From Puniceicoccaceae bacterium K14 (GTDB lineage Bacteria > Verrucomicrobiota > Verrucomicrobiia > Opitutales > Opitutaceae), in contig JAKYXN010000040.1 of assembly GCA_022538095.1 (NCBI GenBank), forward strand, positions 1 to 49,263: a DNA stretch of 49,263 bases. The letters run 5' to 3'. The notes under the pieces were generated by a model, which saw nothing but the letters and a program-made list of their open reading frames with translations, was not told the origin of the DNA and did no database searches. A program made the translations under genes and the position numbers. Below are positions 1 to 9,591 of this stretch, one piece after another (within the stretch, counting starts at the first letter, position 1; each line of letters begins with the position of its first letter).

Positions 1-363
1 GAAAAGCTGATACGACAACTAACATACCCATAAACCGATCTGACAACATACCTAACAATAGAGAATCTTCTGTCTACCAATACCAGTGCACCTCATACCA
101 GCGACATCGCACAAACCGAGATTAGCCTCGAGCCCTACGACCACGAATTATCAACACTGCACCAATCACTCACCTCAATCCAACCTGCCCACCTCAGCAA
201 TCTAACACAGTGATCAGGCACACTAAATCTCCCTCGCTTGGAAATTGACACCACACAACCGCCCCACTTCCCAACGATAGTCGAAAATCAAGCAACTCAA
301 AATCCTCTTACACCATTCTCCCTCAGCATCAGCGTTTGCTAAAAGCATTACGCTCGTAAGTAC
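1..363. other. Upstream region without recognisable gene
   Basis: No convincing open frame, RNA gene or hairpin was seen before the ATG of the ABC transporter at 364. The stretch is AC-rich on the + strand. It probably contains the promoter of the ABC transporter/GH39 pair, but I could not pick a well-spaced -35/-10 pair. Confidence 0.5.
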
Positions 364-2124
364 ATGAAAACATCAACTTCAGCTAAGAACGAAGTAAAAA
401 ACCTACCCAAATGGGCTCTGATTAAGGAACTCTTTGCCGGTCGCCAATGGCGAGTTATTAAGGCCCTGTTCTTCGTCACATTAAAGGCAGCCCCAGTTTG
501 GCTTATCCCGATTATCACAGCTAGGATCATAGACCTTGGACATGATGACATAGCCAACCTAAAACAATTAGCAATCTACGTTGCCATCGCTATTCTTTTG
601 TATCTGCAGAACATCCCCTCTGCGATTTGGTACATGTCCAACCTAGTCCACTTCACCCGAGGAATTGGCCAAGACCTGAGGATTCGCATTTGCGAACAAC
701 TCCAAGCTCTTTCACTTTATTACCACCGTCGCAGTAGCGTAGGCTCCCTCCATTCCAAAGCGATTCGAGATATCGAAATATTGGAGACACTTCCCAGACT
801 AGCCATCGAACAAGGTTACAGCTTCATCCTCGGAATAACCATTTCGAGCATCGCCATCTTTATCCGCAAACCTGAGGCGCTCCTCTTCTTTTTTCTTACA
901 GTCCCCATATGCGCAGTTGTATCTAGTTTATTCAAACGACGCATGAGTAACAGCGTAAACGAATATCGCAAAAGCCTTGAAGGGATGAGTACCCATTTAA
1001 ATGAGATGGTAACTATGATGCCAATCACTCGGGCCCACGGACTGGAACAAAAACAACTCCAAAGCATGGAAAGTGGTATTCGAGGCGTCTTCCAAAGAGG
1101 TGTCCACTTTGACAAACTGACCGCAGTCTTCGCTGCAGTTAGTTGGGTAGTCATGGGCGTAATGCAGATGCTATTCTTAGGTGGATCCATGTACGCCTGT
1201 TTCCAAAGACAAATTACCGTAGGCGATGTCGTAATGTTCAACGCATTCTTTATCACATTATCAAATACACTCGCCAACCTCCTTACTTTCGTGCCCCAAC
1301 TACTTCAATCCCGTGAATCCTTAGAATCGGTGATCGAAATCCTCAATGCCCCCGACCTCGAAAAAAATAGTGGCAAAGGAATATACCAAGAACTCCACGG
1401 CGACTTCAAATTAGACAACGTGAGCTTCAGTTTCCCAGAATCCGATCGAGCCGCCATCAAGAACCTTACCCTCCACATTCCCGCCGGAACGTCACTCGCG
1501 ATTGCTGGGCCAAGCGGTAGCGGCAAGTCGACCCTTCTCTCGCTTTTAATCGGTTTCGCCCACCCGGAAGAAGGCAACATCATTCTCGATGGCAAAGACA
1601 TGAAAAATATGGATCTTAGGAGCTATCGCCAACATGTCGGAATCGTTACCCAAGATCCTGTTTTCTTCTCTGGCTCCGTGCGAGAAAACATTTCATATGG
1701 CAATGACGAAGTAAGCGATGCACAAGTGGCACAAGCACTTGAACAAGCTCATGCAAATGAATTCGTGCAAGCCCTTCCAGAAGGTTTGGATACACGCTTA
1801 GGGATTAATGGCATAAGACTCTCTGGCGGCCAAATGCAGCGTCTCGCGATCGCCCGAGCCATTATCCGCGATCCCAAGGTACTCATACTCGACGAAGCTA
1901 CGAGCGCGCTTGATAGCATATCCGAAGTCCACGTCCAAAAAGCCATCGACAACGTCATGAAAAACCGAACCACATTCATGGTAGCACACCGTATCTCCAC
2001 TATCAAAAACGCTGACCGTATCGCCATTCTAGAAAATGGCGGCCTCGTTAACTGCGAATCACCCAAGGAACTTTTGAAGACAGACAACTTTTATAGCCAA
2101 TCCGTCAAAAACTCCAAACTATAA
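364..2124 (+). CDS. MsbA-like ABC exporter (fused permease-ATPase)
   Basis: A 586-residue half-transporter. The N-terminal ~330 residues form a six-helix type I exporter membrane domain, and the C-terminal part is the ATPase: Walker A GPSGSGKSTL at 382-391, signature LSGGQ at 486-490 and Walker B plus D-loop VLILDEATSALD at about 508-519. It would work as a homodimer in the inner membrane, moving a lipid, peptide or glycan outward. Its stop codon lies 4 bases before the GH39 start, so the two are almost certainly one transcript. The substrate cannot be read from the sequence. Pairing an exporter-type transporter with a glycosidase is unusual, since sugar uptake normally uses import-type systems. 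The family call is firm; the role is open. Confidence 0.93.
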   Translation: MKTSTSAKNEVKNLPKWALIKELFAGRQWRVIKALFFVTLKAAPVWLIPIITARIIDLGHDDIANLKQLAIYVAIAILLYLQNIPSAIWYMSNLVHFTRGIGQDLRIRICEQLQALSLYYHRRSSVGSLHSKAIRDIEILETLPRLAIEQGYSFILGITISSIAIFIRKPEALLFFFLTVPICAVVSSLFKRRMSNSVNEYRKSLEGMSTHLNEMVTMMPITRAHGLEQKQLQSMESGIRGVFQRGVHFDKLTAVFAAVSWVVMGVMQMLFLGGSMYACFQRQITVGDVVMFNAFFITLSNTLANLLTFVPQLLQSRESLESVIEILNAPDLEKNSGKGIYQELHGDFKLDNVSFSFPESDRAAIKNLTLHIPAGTSLAIAGPSGSGKSTLLSLLIGFAHPEEGNIILDGKDMKNMDLRSYRQHVGIVTQDPVFFSGSVRENISYGNDEVSDAQVAQALEQAHANEFVQALPEGLDTRLGINGIRLSGGQMQRLAIARAIIRDPKVLILDEATSALDSISEVHVQKAIDNVMKNRTTFMVAHRISTIKNADRIAILENGGLVNCESPKELLKTDNFYSQSVKNSKL

Positions 2125-2128
2125 AATT

Positions 2129-3724
2129 ATGGCCCAGACAATAAAACTATCCGCAAACGCCAGTTCCACAGCTGGAGTACAACAATTCAAACCTCACTGG
2201 AACCCTTGTGTGGGTGCAGGACGTGCAGGAGAAGCCCTACGCACGAGCTGGATGGAACAGATGGAACGAGTCCAACGCGAGTGCGGCTTCAAAACCGTGC
2301 GATTCCACGGCCTCTTCCACGATGACATGTTCGTACATCGAAAGGACAAGGATGGAAAGGTCATATACAATTTTCAATACATCGACGAAATCTTTGACCG
2401 CCTGCTCGACATGAATGTCCGACCATTCGTCGAACTCGGATTCACACCACGAGAAATGGCACGCGAAACTGACCTTGTATTCTGGTGGAAAGGACACGCT
2501 GCACCCCCAAACGATGTCAAAGAATGGGGTGAACTCATCAGACGATTTGTTCAACACGTGATCGACCGCTACGGAATCGACGAAATCCTCAACTGGTACT
2601 TTGAGGTCTGGAACGAGCCAAACCTTTGGCCTTTCTTTCACGGCACTAAAAGCGAGTACTTTGACATGTACCGCGAGTCAGCCGAAGTCATTAAAGCCAT
2701 CGACCCACGTCTTAAAATTGGCGGTCCATCAACCAGCAACTTCGTTCCAGACTCCCGCTTCGACGGCGAAAAGGAAGACACTTCGCAACACAATGTTGTT
2801 ACCAAAGCAGAGGATTTAGATGCTCTCGATTGGAAGCCAGTATGGCTCGCAGATTTCTTTAATTACTGCCACAAGAACAACCTGCCTGTCGACTTCATCA
2901 CCACCCACCCCTACCCAACCGACTGGGCATTCGACGAACACGGCACCGGCATGAAACTCACACGCGGCGTAGACGCCACGCCGAAAGACCTCGCCCTTCT
3001 TCGCAAAATGGTCGACGAGGGACCTTATCCTAAAGCGGAAATTCATCTTACAGAGTGGAGCAGTAGCTCATCCTCCCGTGACTTCACCCACGACTACCTG
3101 CAAGCAGCTACTTATGTAACCAAAGCAAATATCGACTCCATTGGCACAGTTGATTCGCTATCCTACTGGGTCTTTACCGACATTTTCGAAGAAAGTGGCG
3201 CAGGCAATACCGCATTCCACGGTGGTTTTGGCATGATAAACTTTCAAGGTATCGCTAAACCAACCTTCCACGCATACCGCTTTCTCAACACATTAGGAGA
3301 CGAGCTCTTAGAACGTACCTCTTCAGGGGCCATTACCCGGTGCAGTGAAAGTAATAAAATATCTGCCATAGCCTACCACTATCCTCCAGAAATCACCCAA
3401 ACCATTCCAGGCTCTTACGACTCTAGAGAAACCGCCGATACGACACTAGCCACCGGCTCGCCAGCGGTAATCGAATGGCACCTAGATGGGCTTCCTGCAA
3501 ACGCCGTTCTGGTACTCGAAATCGTTGACACAAACAACGGTGACGCAATGAGCGCATGGAAACGAATGGGCCTACCTGAGCCATTGTCTCGCGAGCAAAC
3601 TCAACAGCTCAAAGACGCCTCGGCAAAGACAAAACTCGTCCACTACACAGCTGACGAAAAGGGGGACTTTAACCTATCTATCGAGGTCGATCCTTGGTCC
3701 GTTATCAGTTTGCGACAACTCTAA
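2129..3724 (+). CDS. GH39-family glycoside hydrolase (beta-xylosidase-like)
   Basis: A 531-residue TIM-barrel glycosidase with the GH39 hallmarks: the acid/base segment FEVWNEPNLW with Glu163, and the nucleophile segment IHLTEW with Glu309. A C-terminal beta-sandwich of the usual GH39 type follows. GH39 enzymes are retaining and include beta-xylosidases, alpha-L-iduronidases and other exo-glycosidases, so the substrate is not decided here. No signal peptide is visible (starts MAQTIKLSAN), so it is probably cytoplasmic. It is translated directly after the ABC transporter and is followed by a rho-independent terminator at 3754-3780, closing a two-gene unit. The length fits the family. Confidence 0.9.
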   Translation: MAQTIKLSANASSTAGVQQFKPHWNPCVGAGRAGEALRTSWMEQMERVQRECGFKTVRFHGLFHDDMFVHRKDKDGKVIYNFQYIDEIFDRLLDMNVRPFVELGFTPREMARETDLVFWWKGHAAPPNDVKEWGELIRRFVQHVIDRYGIDEILNWYFEVWNEPNLWPFFHGTKSEYFDMYRESAEVIKAIDPRLKIGGPSTSNFVPDSRFDGEKEDTSQHNVVTKAEDLDALDWKPVWLADFFNYCHKNNLPVDFITTHPYPTDWAFDEHGTGMKLTRGVDATPKDLALLRKMVDEGPYPKAEIHLTEWSSSSSSRDFTHDYLQAATYVTKANIDSIGTVDSLSYWVFTDIFEESGAGNTAFHGGFGMINFQGIAKPTFHAYRFLNTLGDELLERTSSGAITRCSESNKISAIAYHYPPEITQTIPGSYDSRETADTTLATGSPAVIEWHLDGLPANAVLVLEIVDTNNGDAMSAWKRMGLPEPLSREQTQQLKDASAKTKLVHYTADEKGDFNLSIEVDPWSVISLRQL

Positions 3725-3753
3725 GAAACGTACCCCTCTTTTCAATCTCTGAA

Positions 3754-3780
3754 GGCCATAGTTCAATCTATGGTCTTTTT
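3754..3780 (+). terminator. Rho-independent terminator after GH39 gene
   Basis: The arms GGCCATAG (3754-3761) and CTATGGTC (3768-3775) pair over 8 bp with one G-U pair around a TTCAAT loop, and a T run follows at once. It lies about 30 bases after the GH39 stop and should end the ABC transporter/GH39 transcript. Confidence 0.8.
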
Positions 3781-4190
3781 CATAGGCCGGGAAGAACCGG
3801 CTCATTCTTCCCTAGCGAAGCACGGGCTAAATTCAAATAAAGTCTTCAAACATGCGCTCAAAAGTAATCACTCAAATGATACATTTTAGAACAAATCCGG
3901 TTTACTCAGTAAGTAATTCACAATTAGAGGTTAATAACACTCCGCCCCAAAGCTCAACTTCCCAAACTATTTCTCATCTCATATTCCCAAACATCATTCA
4001 TTAAATTCAACGAAAAATCTAACACCATAAACCGTAACCACTTATCCTTTACATATAGACTTCATTTTCGATTAACCCTCCTAGATTAGGAACAAAGTGT
4101 CTTTCCTACTTGAGAATGATCTTGTTTCAACATACCCTCTCGAATTTCTTAAACGGCACAGCCAATGCTAACTAATTTGGGGAATCGAAA

Positions 4191-4376
4191 ATGAAAAAAG
4201 GTGAGTTGAACACTGAAAGAGAAACTGCCGTTCAGCGTCTCATTAAAGGAGAGGACCCCGGCACAGAATATCTAGATTTACAAACTAGATATAAACAATT
4301 GCAATCGATCAAATCAAGAAGAAGGCGAAACCCGATACGCACGAAAATACTGAGGCTTTTGCATAAAATTAAATGA
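4191..4376 (+). CDS. Small basic hypothetical protein (61 aa)
   Basis: A 61-residue frame preceded by a GGGGAA motif seven bases before the ATG, a plausible ribosome binding site. The product is hydrophilic with a strongly basic C-terminal half, including a run of four arginines (SRRRRNP), and is predicted helical with no membrane segment or signal. It sits alone between the terminator at 3780 and the sulfatase run. I recognise no family. It could be a small DNA- or RNA-binding protein or a chance frame; the ribosome binding site is the only argument for it. Confidence 0.35.
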   Translation: MKKGELNTERETAVQRLIKGEDPGTEYLDLQTRYKQLQSIKSRRRRNPIRTKILRLLHKIK

Positions 4377-5087
4377 TACAAACTCGTTATAGAATCAACG
4401 ATTCGCAAATTCTAAGAAAGCCCAATAAGTCGCTTGCGAGTGATTGAAATTATTACTGAGAAGCAAAATTCAGGCTGCTAGCCGAGGGGAAGCCAAAGAC
4501 TCATCGAGGCGAGCAAATGAATTACAACGCTCAGGCTATCATCCAGTATTGCCCAACGCTCATTTTTACTTTCCCCCCGTTAAAGCGAGGCGGCTAACAA
4601 AGATTCACTGAGCCATCAACGAATGATGCTCTTGACCATTTGACGCCGCTCTTAAAAGCGCTTTCACTGCCTACCCTGGGTTACATTCCAGAACGTTTCA
4701 GCTTTCATAGTTAGAGTGCCACCAATCCCTAAATTTGGAGTCGAAGTTGTTCGGAAAAATTCACACACTCGTGAACTTAACCTGAGGAAAATCAGCTTTA
4801 AAATACACCCAAAGTGGTCGAGCTTCTGATTCAATAAACCCTTCGGATTATTGGCAGATCCTACCCTACCTGAAAAGTCCCGACGCGGCGCCCCCAGCCT
4901 CAGCATTCTACTCCCTTTTATAAGGCTAGAAAATAGACCACAAATCTCATTCCATTTTCCAGTGTAACCCGTCCAATCGTCGCAGTTTAACGACCCCATT
5001 GAGTTACTCGTTTTTCGATCCTTTCAGGCGGAATCACCGCTTCAAATTGCTTCCAAATAAACACCCCCGACAAACTTCATTGCTAGC
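4377..5087. other. Long intergenic region before the sulfatase run
   Basis: About 710 bases without a supported gene. A 111-codon minus frame (4664-4999) has no recognisable domain and no ribosome binding site, so I treat it as chance. The promoter of the downstream sulfatase operon should lie here, probably in the last 100-200 bases, but I see no clear sigma-70 pair. Confidence 0.45.
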
Positions 5088-6575
5088 ATGCCTAAACGCC
5101 CGAACATAATCCTCATAATGACGGATCAACAGCGTGCCGACACTGTCGCCGCTCACGGAGCTAGCCACATGCATACACCGCACATAGATTCGCTTGTCGA
5201 TGGCGGCATATCCTTCCACCAAGCACATTGCCCAGGAGCCACTTGCACTCCCTCCCGTGCTGCCATCTTCACCGGAATGTTCGCCCACAATACCGGAACC
5301 TATAGTTTCAATAATTGGGGGCACCAACGCACCTGGGTCCAAGATCTCGCAGACCACGGCTATTACTGTGCCAACATTGGCAAAATGCACTTCCAACCCC
5401 GCGATGTTACGGGCGGCTTTCACGAACGTATCATCGTCGAAAACCCAACCTCAACCGGAAACTGGGGCGGCAATGGCGACGATGATTGGGGGAAATTTCT
5501 CGCTTTCAACGATCAAGAACGCCCCAACTACCGACACCTCTCCGACCCAGATTGGCAAAACAAATACCAATGCGTTCCCTGGCACCTCGACGAACACCTC
5601 CACAGCGACGTATTCACCGCCGACAGTGCTTGCTCTTGGATCAAGCAATGGAAAGAAGAAAAACCACTCTTCCTCCAAGTAGGATTCCCTGGACCTCACG
5701 AACCATGGGACGCCCCCCAACGCTGGGTCGATCGCTACGACCCCAACAATCTCCCGGAACCGGTCGACTTCGACAACGACCTGAGTGACCTGCCTGCCCA
5801 ACAAACAGCCATTAAAAATTTCCATGCCACCTGCGACCACGAATCCCGCATCGACATGCCCAATGCGAAACCCGAGGACGTCCAACGCATGCGGCAACAC
5901 TACTACGCTAAGATTTCTTATGTCGACGAACAGATAGGCAAAGTCCTAGACGCCCTCGATCAAAGTGGACTCCTCGAAAATAGCATTGTCCTCTTCACCT
6001 CCGACCACGGCGAAATGCTCGGCGACCACGGCATGGCCTACAAATGGCTTATGTACGATAGCATCACTCGCGTTCCCTTTATCATAAAAGACTTTCGATC
6101 AAAAGCCAGTTCCCTCAGCGTCGACGCCCTCACTTCTCTCATGGACATCGGGCCCACTGTTCTTGAATACGCCCAGTGCCCCGTCGCCACCCGCTTGGAA
6201 GGCAAAAGCCTCAAACCCATTCTCACTGGGAACTCTACAGAGAATCACAATGCCGTGTACTGCGAAGACAATTACATGGTTATGCGCCGCACCCAGACTA
6301 CGAAAACAGTCCACTACATCGGCCAAAACCAAGGCGAGTTCTACGACCTCGTCCAAGATCCCACCGAATCGAAAAACCTCTGGAATGACCCTACCTACTC
6401 AGAACTCCGGGACCAGGAGCGATTAAAACTTTTAGATTGGCTCGCCACGAGCTCTTACTTTAACGGCGGACACAAAACACAATCTGCTGACAGCAACAAC
6501 CACTACCCCATTCGTTGGCACTCGGATGGCAACTACGGTATCCACGGAGATAACTACCGATTCATACAGCGTTGA
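5088..6575 (+). CDS. Formylglycine-dependent sulfatase (leaderless)
   Basis: A 495-residue type I sulfatase of the alkaline phosphatase superfamily. The N-terminal metal site is NIILIMTDQQRAD. The formylglycine motif C-T-P-S-R starts at Cys53, which needs oxidation by an anaerobic sulfatase-maturating enzyme or FGE encoded elsewhere. The second metal half-site is VLFTSDHGEMLGDHG. It would hydrolyse sulfate esters on a glycan. No signal peptide is present (starts MPKRPNIILI), so a cytoplasmic site is likely, acting on imported oligosaccharides. It is the first gene of a tightly spaced run (19 bases to the beta-helix gene). The sulfatase subfamily and position specificity cannot be assigned by eye. 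Confidence 0.94.
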   Translation: MPKRPNIILIMTDQQRADTVAAHGASHMHTPHIDSLVDGGISFHQAHCPGATCTPSRAAIFTGMFAHNTGTYSFNNWGHQRTWVQDLADHGYYCANIGKMHFQPRDVTGGFHERIIVENPTSTGNWGGNGDDDWGKFLAFNDQERPNYRHLSDPDWQNKYQCVPWHLDEHLHSDVFTADSACSWIKQWKEEKPLFLQVGFPGPHEPWDAPQRWVDRYDPNNLPEPVDFDNDLSDLPAQQTAIKNFHATCDHESRIDMPNAKPEDVQRMRQHYYAKISYVDEQIGKVLDALDQSGLLENSIVLFTSDHGEMLGDHGMAYKWLMYDSITRVPFIIKDFRSKASSLSVDALTSLMDIGPTVLEYAQCPVATRLEGKSLKPILTGNSTENHNAVYCEDNYMVMRRTQTTKTVHYIGQNQGEFYDLVQDPTESKNLWNDPTYSELRDQERLKLLDWLATSSYFNGGHKTQSADSNNHYPIRWHSDGNYGIHGDNYRFIQR

Positions 6576-6593
6576 ATTCTCATCGCCTTTATC

Positions 6594-7973
6594 ATGAGAA
6601 CTTCCAAAATCATTTTACTCCCCGTCCTTCTATTTTTGACAAAACTCTCGCTTGTTTCCGCAGCTACACACGAGATCGCTTCTCTTGAAGAACTCATGGA
6701 GTTCGCATCTCAAGACGGAAACAAAATATCAATGAAGCCAGGGACGTATAGCGTTCGTGACTACCTCACACCTGAGTTGCTTGCAGCAGTTGGAACAAAC
6801 CTGGACTATTCCAAAAGCAAACGCCCCCCAAGCCCAGTTCTCGAATTTAGCGGAAACGATAACACGTATCAACTTGATGGAGTCACTTTAGAAATCGACA
6901 CGCGTATCTACGATGAAATCAATTTAACCGGCTACCCTCGCTTCATCCATATAAGCGGGAACCGAAACACATTCAACGGGCTTACAATTTGCTATATCGG
7001 CCCCAACCAAGGATCTCACGGAACATGTGTCACTCTTTGGGGCGATCAAAACAACCTCATTGGAGTCACACTCTACGCTCATGGGTCCACTCCTTACGGA
7101 TACGGAGACCTGCTAGGAAAAGGGCGAGATAAGCTTACTCTCCTAAAAAAACAAAGTGGTATTATGGTCGGCGGAGACAACTGTACCCTCAAAAGCTGCC
7201 GCGTAATTAGCCGCGCCTTTGGGCACTGCTTCTATATTCAAGGTGCTCATAACACTCTCATTGAAGACTGCTACGCGGAAGGTGCAAACCGCTCAACCAA
7301 CGATATGCTGCAAGAGCGCGAGGGACCTGCATTCGATGTCGACTTCAAATCCGTCTACGAGAATCGCGATGGCCGATTCATGATCACCCCCGGTTACCGA
7401 AAAGCCCTCACGGAAGATGGATTCCGCACTTATGGAAACGGTGGTCCGCGTAACCAAAAAACGGGCCCAACGACTCTTATTAATTGTACAGCCATCAACA
7501 CACGAGCAGGCTTTGAAATCATCGGCCCTGCAGACGGTTCCGCTCCCACAACCCTTACCGATTGCACAACTCTTGGCGCCGAACGAGGATTCCTTCTCAT
7601 CGGCGGCAACATAAAAACTCGCAAATGCCGCGGTAATGCAATCCACGGACCGCTTCTTTATCTCTGGCGCGGCAAGAACGCCGATGTAGAAATTGAGCTC
7701 ATCGGCCAAGAAACCGACTACACCGTACACGCGCTTGCAACTATCTCCGGTGAAGGACACCGCGTGAAACTCACCCAATGGGTTGGCGACAGCGACTCTC
7801 CTGCTGTTCCAATCATGCTCGGTTACGCCATGCCCGCACACGCAGAGATGTCTTCGCCAATTCTACCAGAAGCCGCCAGCAACATAACTCTTATCAACGA
7901 GACCAATTCACCCATTATCGCTAGCGAACTCGTTACTCCCCAGTACACCGGTAGTATTATATTCGAGAGATAA
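6594..7973 (+). CDS. Secreted right-handed beta-helix protein, possible polysaccharide lyase
   Basis: A 459-residue protein with a clear Sec signal peptide (hydrophobic residues 5-23, cleavage near VSAA). After it come repeated short-strand turns typical of parallel beta-helices, for example GNRNTFNGLTI, GDNCTLKSCRV and AHNTLIEDCYA, with regularly spaced Asn residues and Cys stacking. Proteins of this fold in glycan loci are often polysaccharide lyases (PL6-like) or epimerases. I cannot see a decisive catalytic Lys/Arg signature, so the enzyme class is open. It lies between two sulfatases with gaps of 18 and 9 bases, which puts it in the same operon and suggests a role on the same sulfated substrate outside the cytoplasm. 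Confidence 0.8.
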   Translation: MRTSKIILLPVLLFLTKLSLVSAATHEIASLEELMEFASQDGNKISMKPGTYSVRDYLTPELLAAVGTNLDYSKSKRPPSPVLEFSGNDNTYQLDGVTLEIDTRIYDEINLTGYPRFIHISGNRNTFNGLTICYIGPNQGSHGTCVTLWGDQNNLIGVTLYAHGSTPYGYGDLLGKGRDKLTLLKKQSGIMVGGDNCTLKSCRVISRAFGHCFYIQGAHNTLIEDCYAEGANRSTNDMLQEREGPAFDVDFKSVYENRDGRFMITPGYRKALTEDGFRTYGNGGPRNQKTGPTTLINCTAINTRAGFEIIGPADGSAPTTLTDCTTLGAERGFLLIGGNIKTRKCRGNAIHGPLLYLWRGKNADVEIELIGQETDYTVHALATISGEGHRVKLTQWVGDSDSPAVPIMLGYAMPAHAEMSSPILPEAASNITLINETNSPIIASELVTPQYTGSIIFER

Positions 7974-7982
7974 GCCTTAGGC

Positions 7983-9392
7983 ATGAGTAAGCATAAATAC
8001 AATATAGTCATCATCAATCCCGACCAAATGCGATGGGATTACATGTCTCCTAATGGCCACCCGTTTATAGAAACAAAGAACCTTTCCCGTCTTGCTAGGA
8101 TGGGTACAAATTTCGACCACGCCTTCTGCTCCTCTCCGATGTGTGGCCCCAGCCGCACCTCTTTTCTTACCGGCCAATACCCATCCGAACATGGCGTCAG
8201 GGATTACGGCGGCACACTCGAACCCACCGCTCCCAATGCCCTCAAATGTCTCAAAGAAGCGGGTTATCATAGAGCCTTGTTCGGCAAAGACCATGTGATT
8301 GTAGAAAATGCCATCGGCATTCACTACGACGAAGGTGAGGACAATTGCATTGGAAACATGGACAATCATCCTAACTATACTCATAGTTGGAGTTCAGGCA
8401 CACTCGAAGACGATAGCCCATGGAACGTCACTGAACGACTAACAACCGAAGGGCTTAGTTACATAGATCGACGCTACAAATCTGGTGATTCCTTCTTCCT
8501 CACACTCAATTACCAAGACCCGCACCCATACTTCACCGCCCCTAAACCATACGATACACTCTTTCGTCCCAACCAGTTCGAATTACCAGAAAACTTCCGC
8601 AGAGAAACCACTCAGGGAGAACCCAGCCGGTTAGATCATTGGCGAAAACACTCACGTTCTCTGGAGGCAAGTGAGGAAGACTTCAAAAAGGCGATGGCTA
8701 TGTACTGTGGCCAAATTCGCTACGTCGACGATCAAGTAGGCCGCGTATTAGACAAACTCGAGGAATTAGAAATTTTGGACAACACCATTGTCCTTTTCTG
8801 GAGCGATCATGGAGAATTTTTGGGCGACTACGGCGTTACTCATAAAATGGCAGCCTTCTACGATTCCATGACACGTGTGCCAGTCATTCTTTGGGATCCC
8901 AGTGGTCGAATCAAAAAAGGCAACACGAGCCAATTTGTGGAGACACCCGACATGATGGCAACGCTTCTCGACCTCTGCGGTATTCCTCAACCAAAAGGCT
9001 CTCGAGCTTATTCACTCTTAGATACTGAGCACGCCCCACGACAAGATGTATTCGCTGAAGGCGGCACATACGTCGCCCCTTTGGAAGATCCGATAGACGG
9101 CGTCAATCTACGTGCACCTCACAGCCCTACCCAACACGGCCCCGGCTCAATGTTACGCACGAAGAAATGGAAACTCTGTACCCACTCCTTCGATTGCTGG
9201 GAACTCTTCGACCTCGAAAACGACCCCAACGAGTGCAACAATTTGATCAATTCACCAGAGCACGCTCCAATAATCCGCGATCTCACAAACCGCCTTATGA
9301 ATAGAATGCTCTGCCGAGGACAAGCTCCCGAACATCTTCCAAGGCCTAAGTGCATTGGAATCGACGAAGAAAAAATGCCAATCTGGAGATAG
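7983..9392 (+). CDS. Formylglycine-dependent sulfatase (leaderless)
   Basis: A 469-residue type I sulfatase. The N-terminal metal motif is NIVIINPDQMRWDY; the formylglycine motif is C-G-P-S-R from Cys54; the second metal half-site is VLFWSDHGEFLGDYG. The start is nine bases after the beta-helix stop and no signal peptide is visible, so like the sulfatase at 5088 it is probably cytoplasmic. Its motif context (MCGPSR rather than CTPSR) and divergence suggest it belongs to a different sulfatase subfamily from its neighbours and removes a different sulfate. It ends the first tightly packed block; the next gene is about 200 bases away. Confidence 0.93.
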   Translation: MSKHKYNIVIINPDQMRWDYMSPNGHPFIETKNLSRLARMGTNFDHAFCSSPMCGPSRTSFLTGQYPSEHGVRDYGGTLEPTAPNALKCLKEAGYHRALFGKDHVIVENAIGIHYDEGEDNCIGNMDNHPNYTHSWSSGTLEDDSPWNVTERLTTEGLSYIDRRYKSGDSFFLTLNYQDPHPYFTAPKPYDTLFRPNQFELPENFRRETTQGEPSRLDHWRKHSRSLEASEEDFKKAMAMYCGQIRYVDDQVGRVLDKLEELEILDNTIVLFWSDHGEFLGDYGVTHKMAAFYDSMTRVPVILWDPSGRIKKGNTSQFVETPDMMATLLDLCGIPQPKGSRAYSLLDTEHAPRQDVFAEGGTYVAPLEDPIDGVNLRAPHSPTQHGPGSMLRTKKWKLCTHSFDCWELFDLENDPNECNNLINSPEHAPIIRDLTNRLMNRMLCRGQAPEHLPRPKCIGIDEEKMPIWR

Positions 9393-9412
9393 AAACGTCT
9401 CACCCGCTACCA

Positions 9413-9426
9413 TGAAAACGTTTCCA
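9413..9426. promoter_or_regulatory. LacI-family operator-like palindrome
   Basis: TGAAAACGTTTCCA is a 14-base near-palindrome centred on CG with one mismatched pair. This is the form bound by LacI/GalR-family regulators (cre-like consensus TGWAANCGNTNWCA, one deviation). It lies in the only sizeable gap of the sulfatase run, 166 bases before the sulfatase at 9592, which suggests a second, sugar-responsive promoter there. No regulator gene is in the window, so this is a motif match only. Confidence 0.4.
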
Positions 9427-9591
9427 TCGAATCAGCTACTTTACTTTTCTCTTTCAACTTCGCTAGAGGGAGTCGTTCACCGGGGAACAATCCAATGTTC
9501 ATTAGTTACGAATTTTCCGAAAACACGGAAACGTCCTAATAAACAACGACAAACTTTCAGCTCACTCCTTTCGCACAGATAAGTTCGAACC

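Noticed and set aside
4664-4999. 111-codon minus-strand frame in the gap before the first sulfatase
   Set aside because: No recognisable domain, no ribosome binding site, and mixed composition; most likely chance.
9412-9582. 56-codon frame starting at the LacI-like site
   Set aside because: No ribosome binding site and no family features; the palindrome explains the local sequence better.
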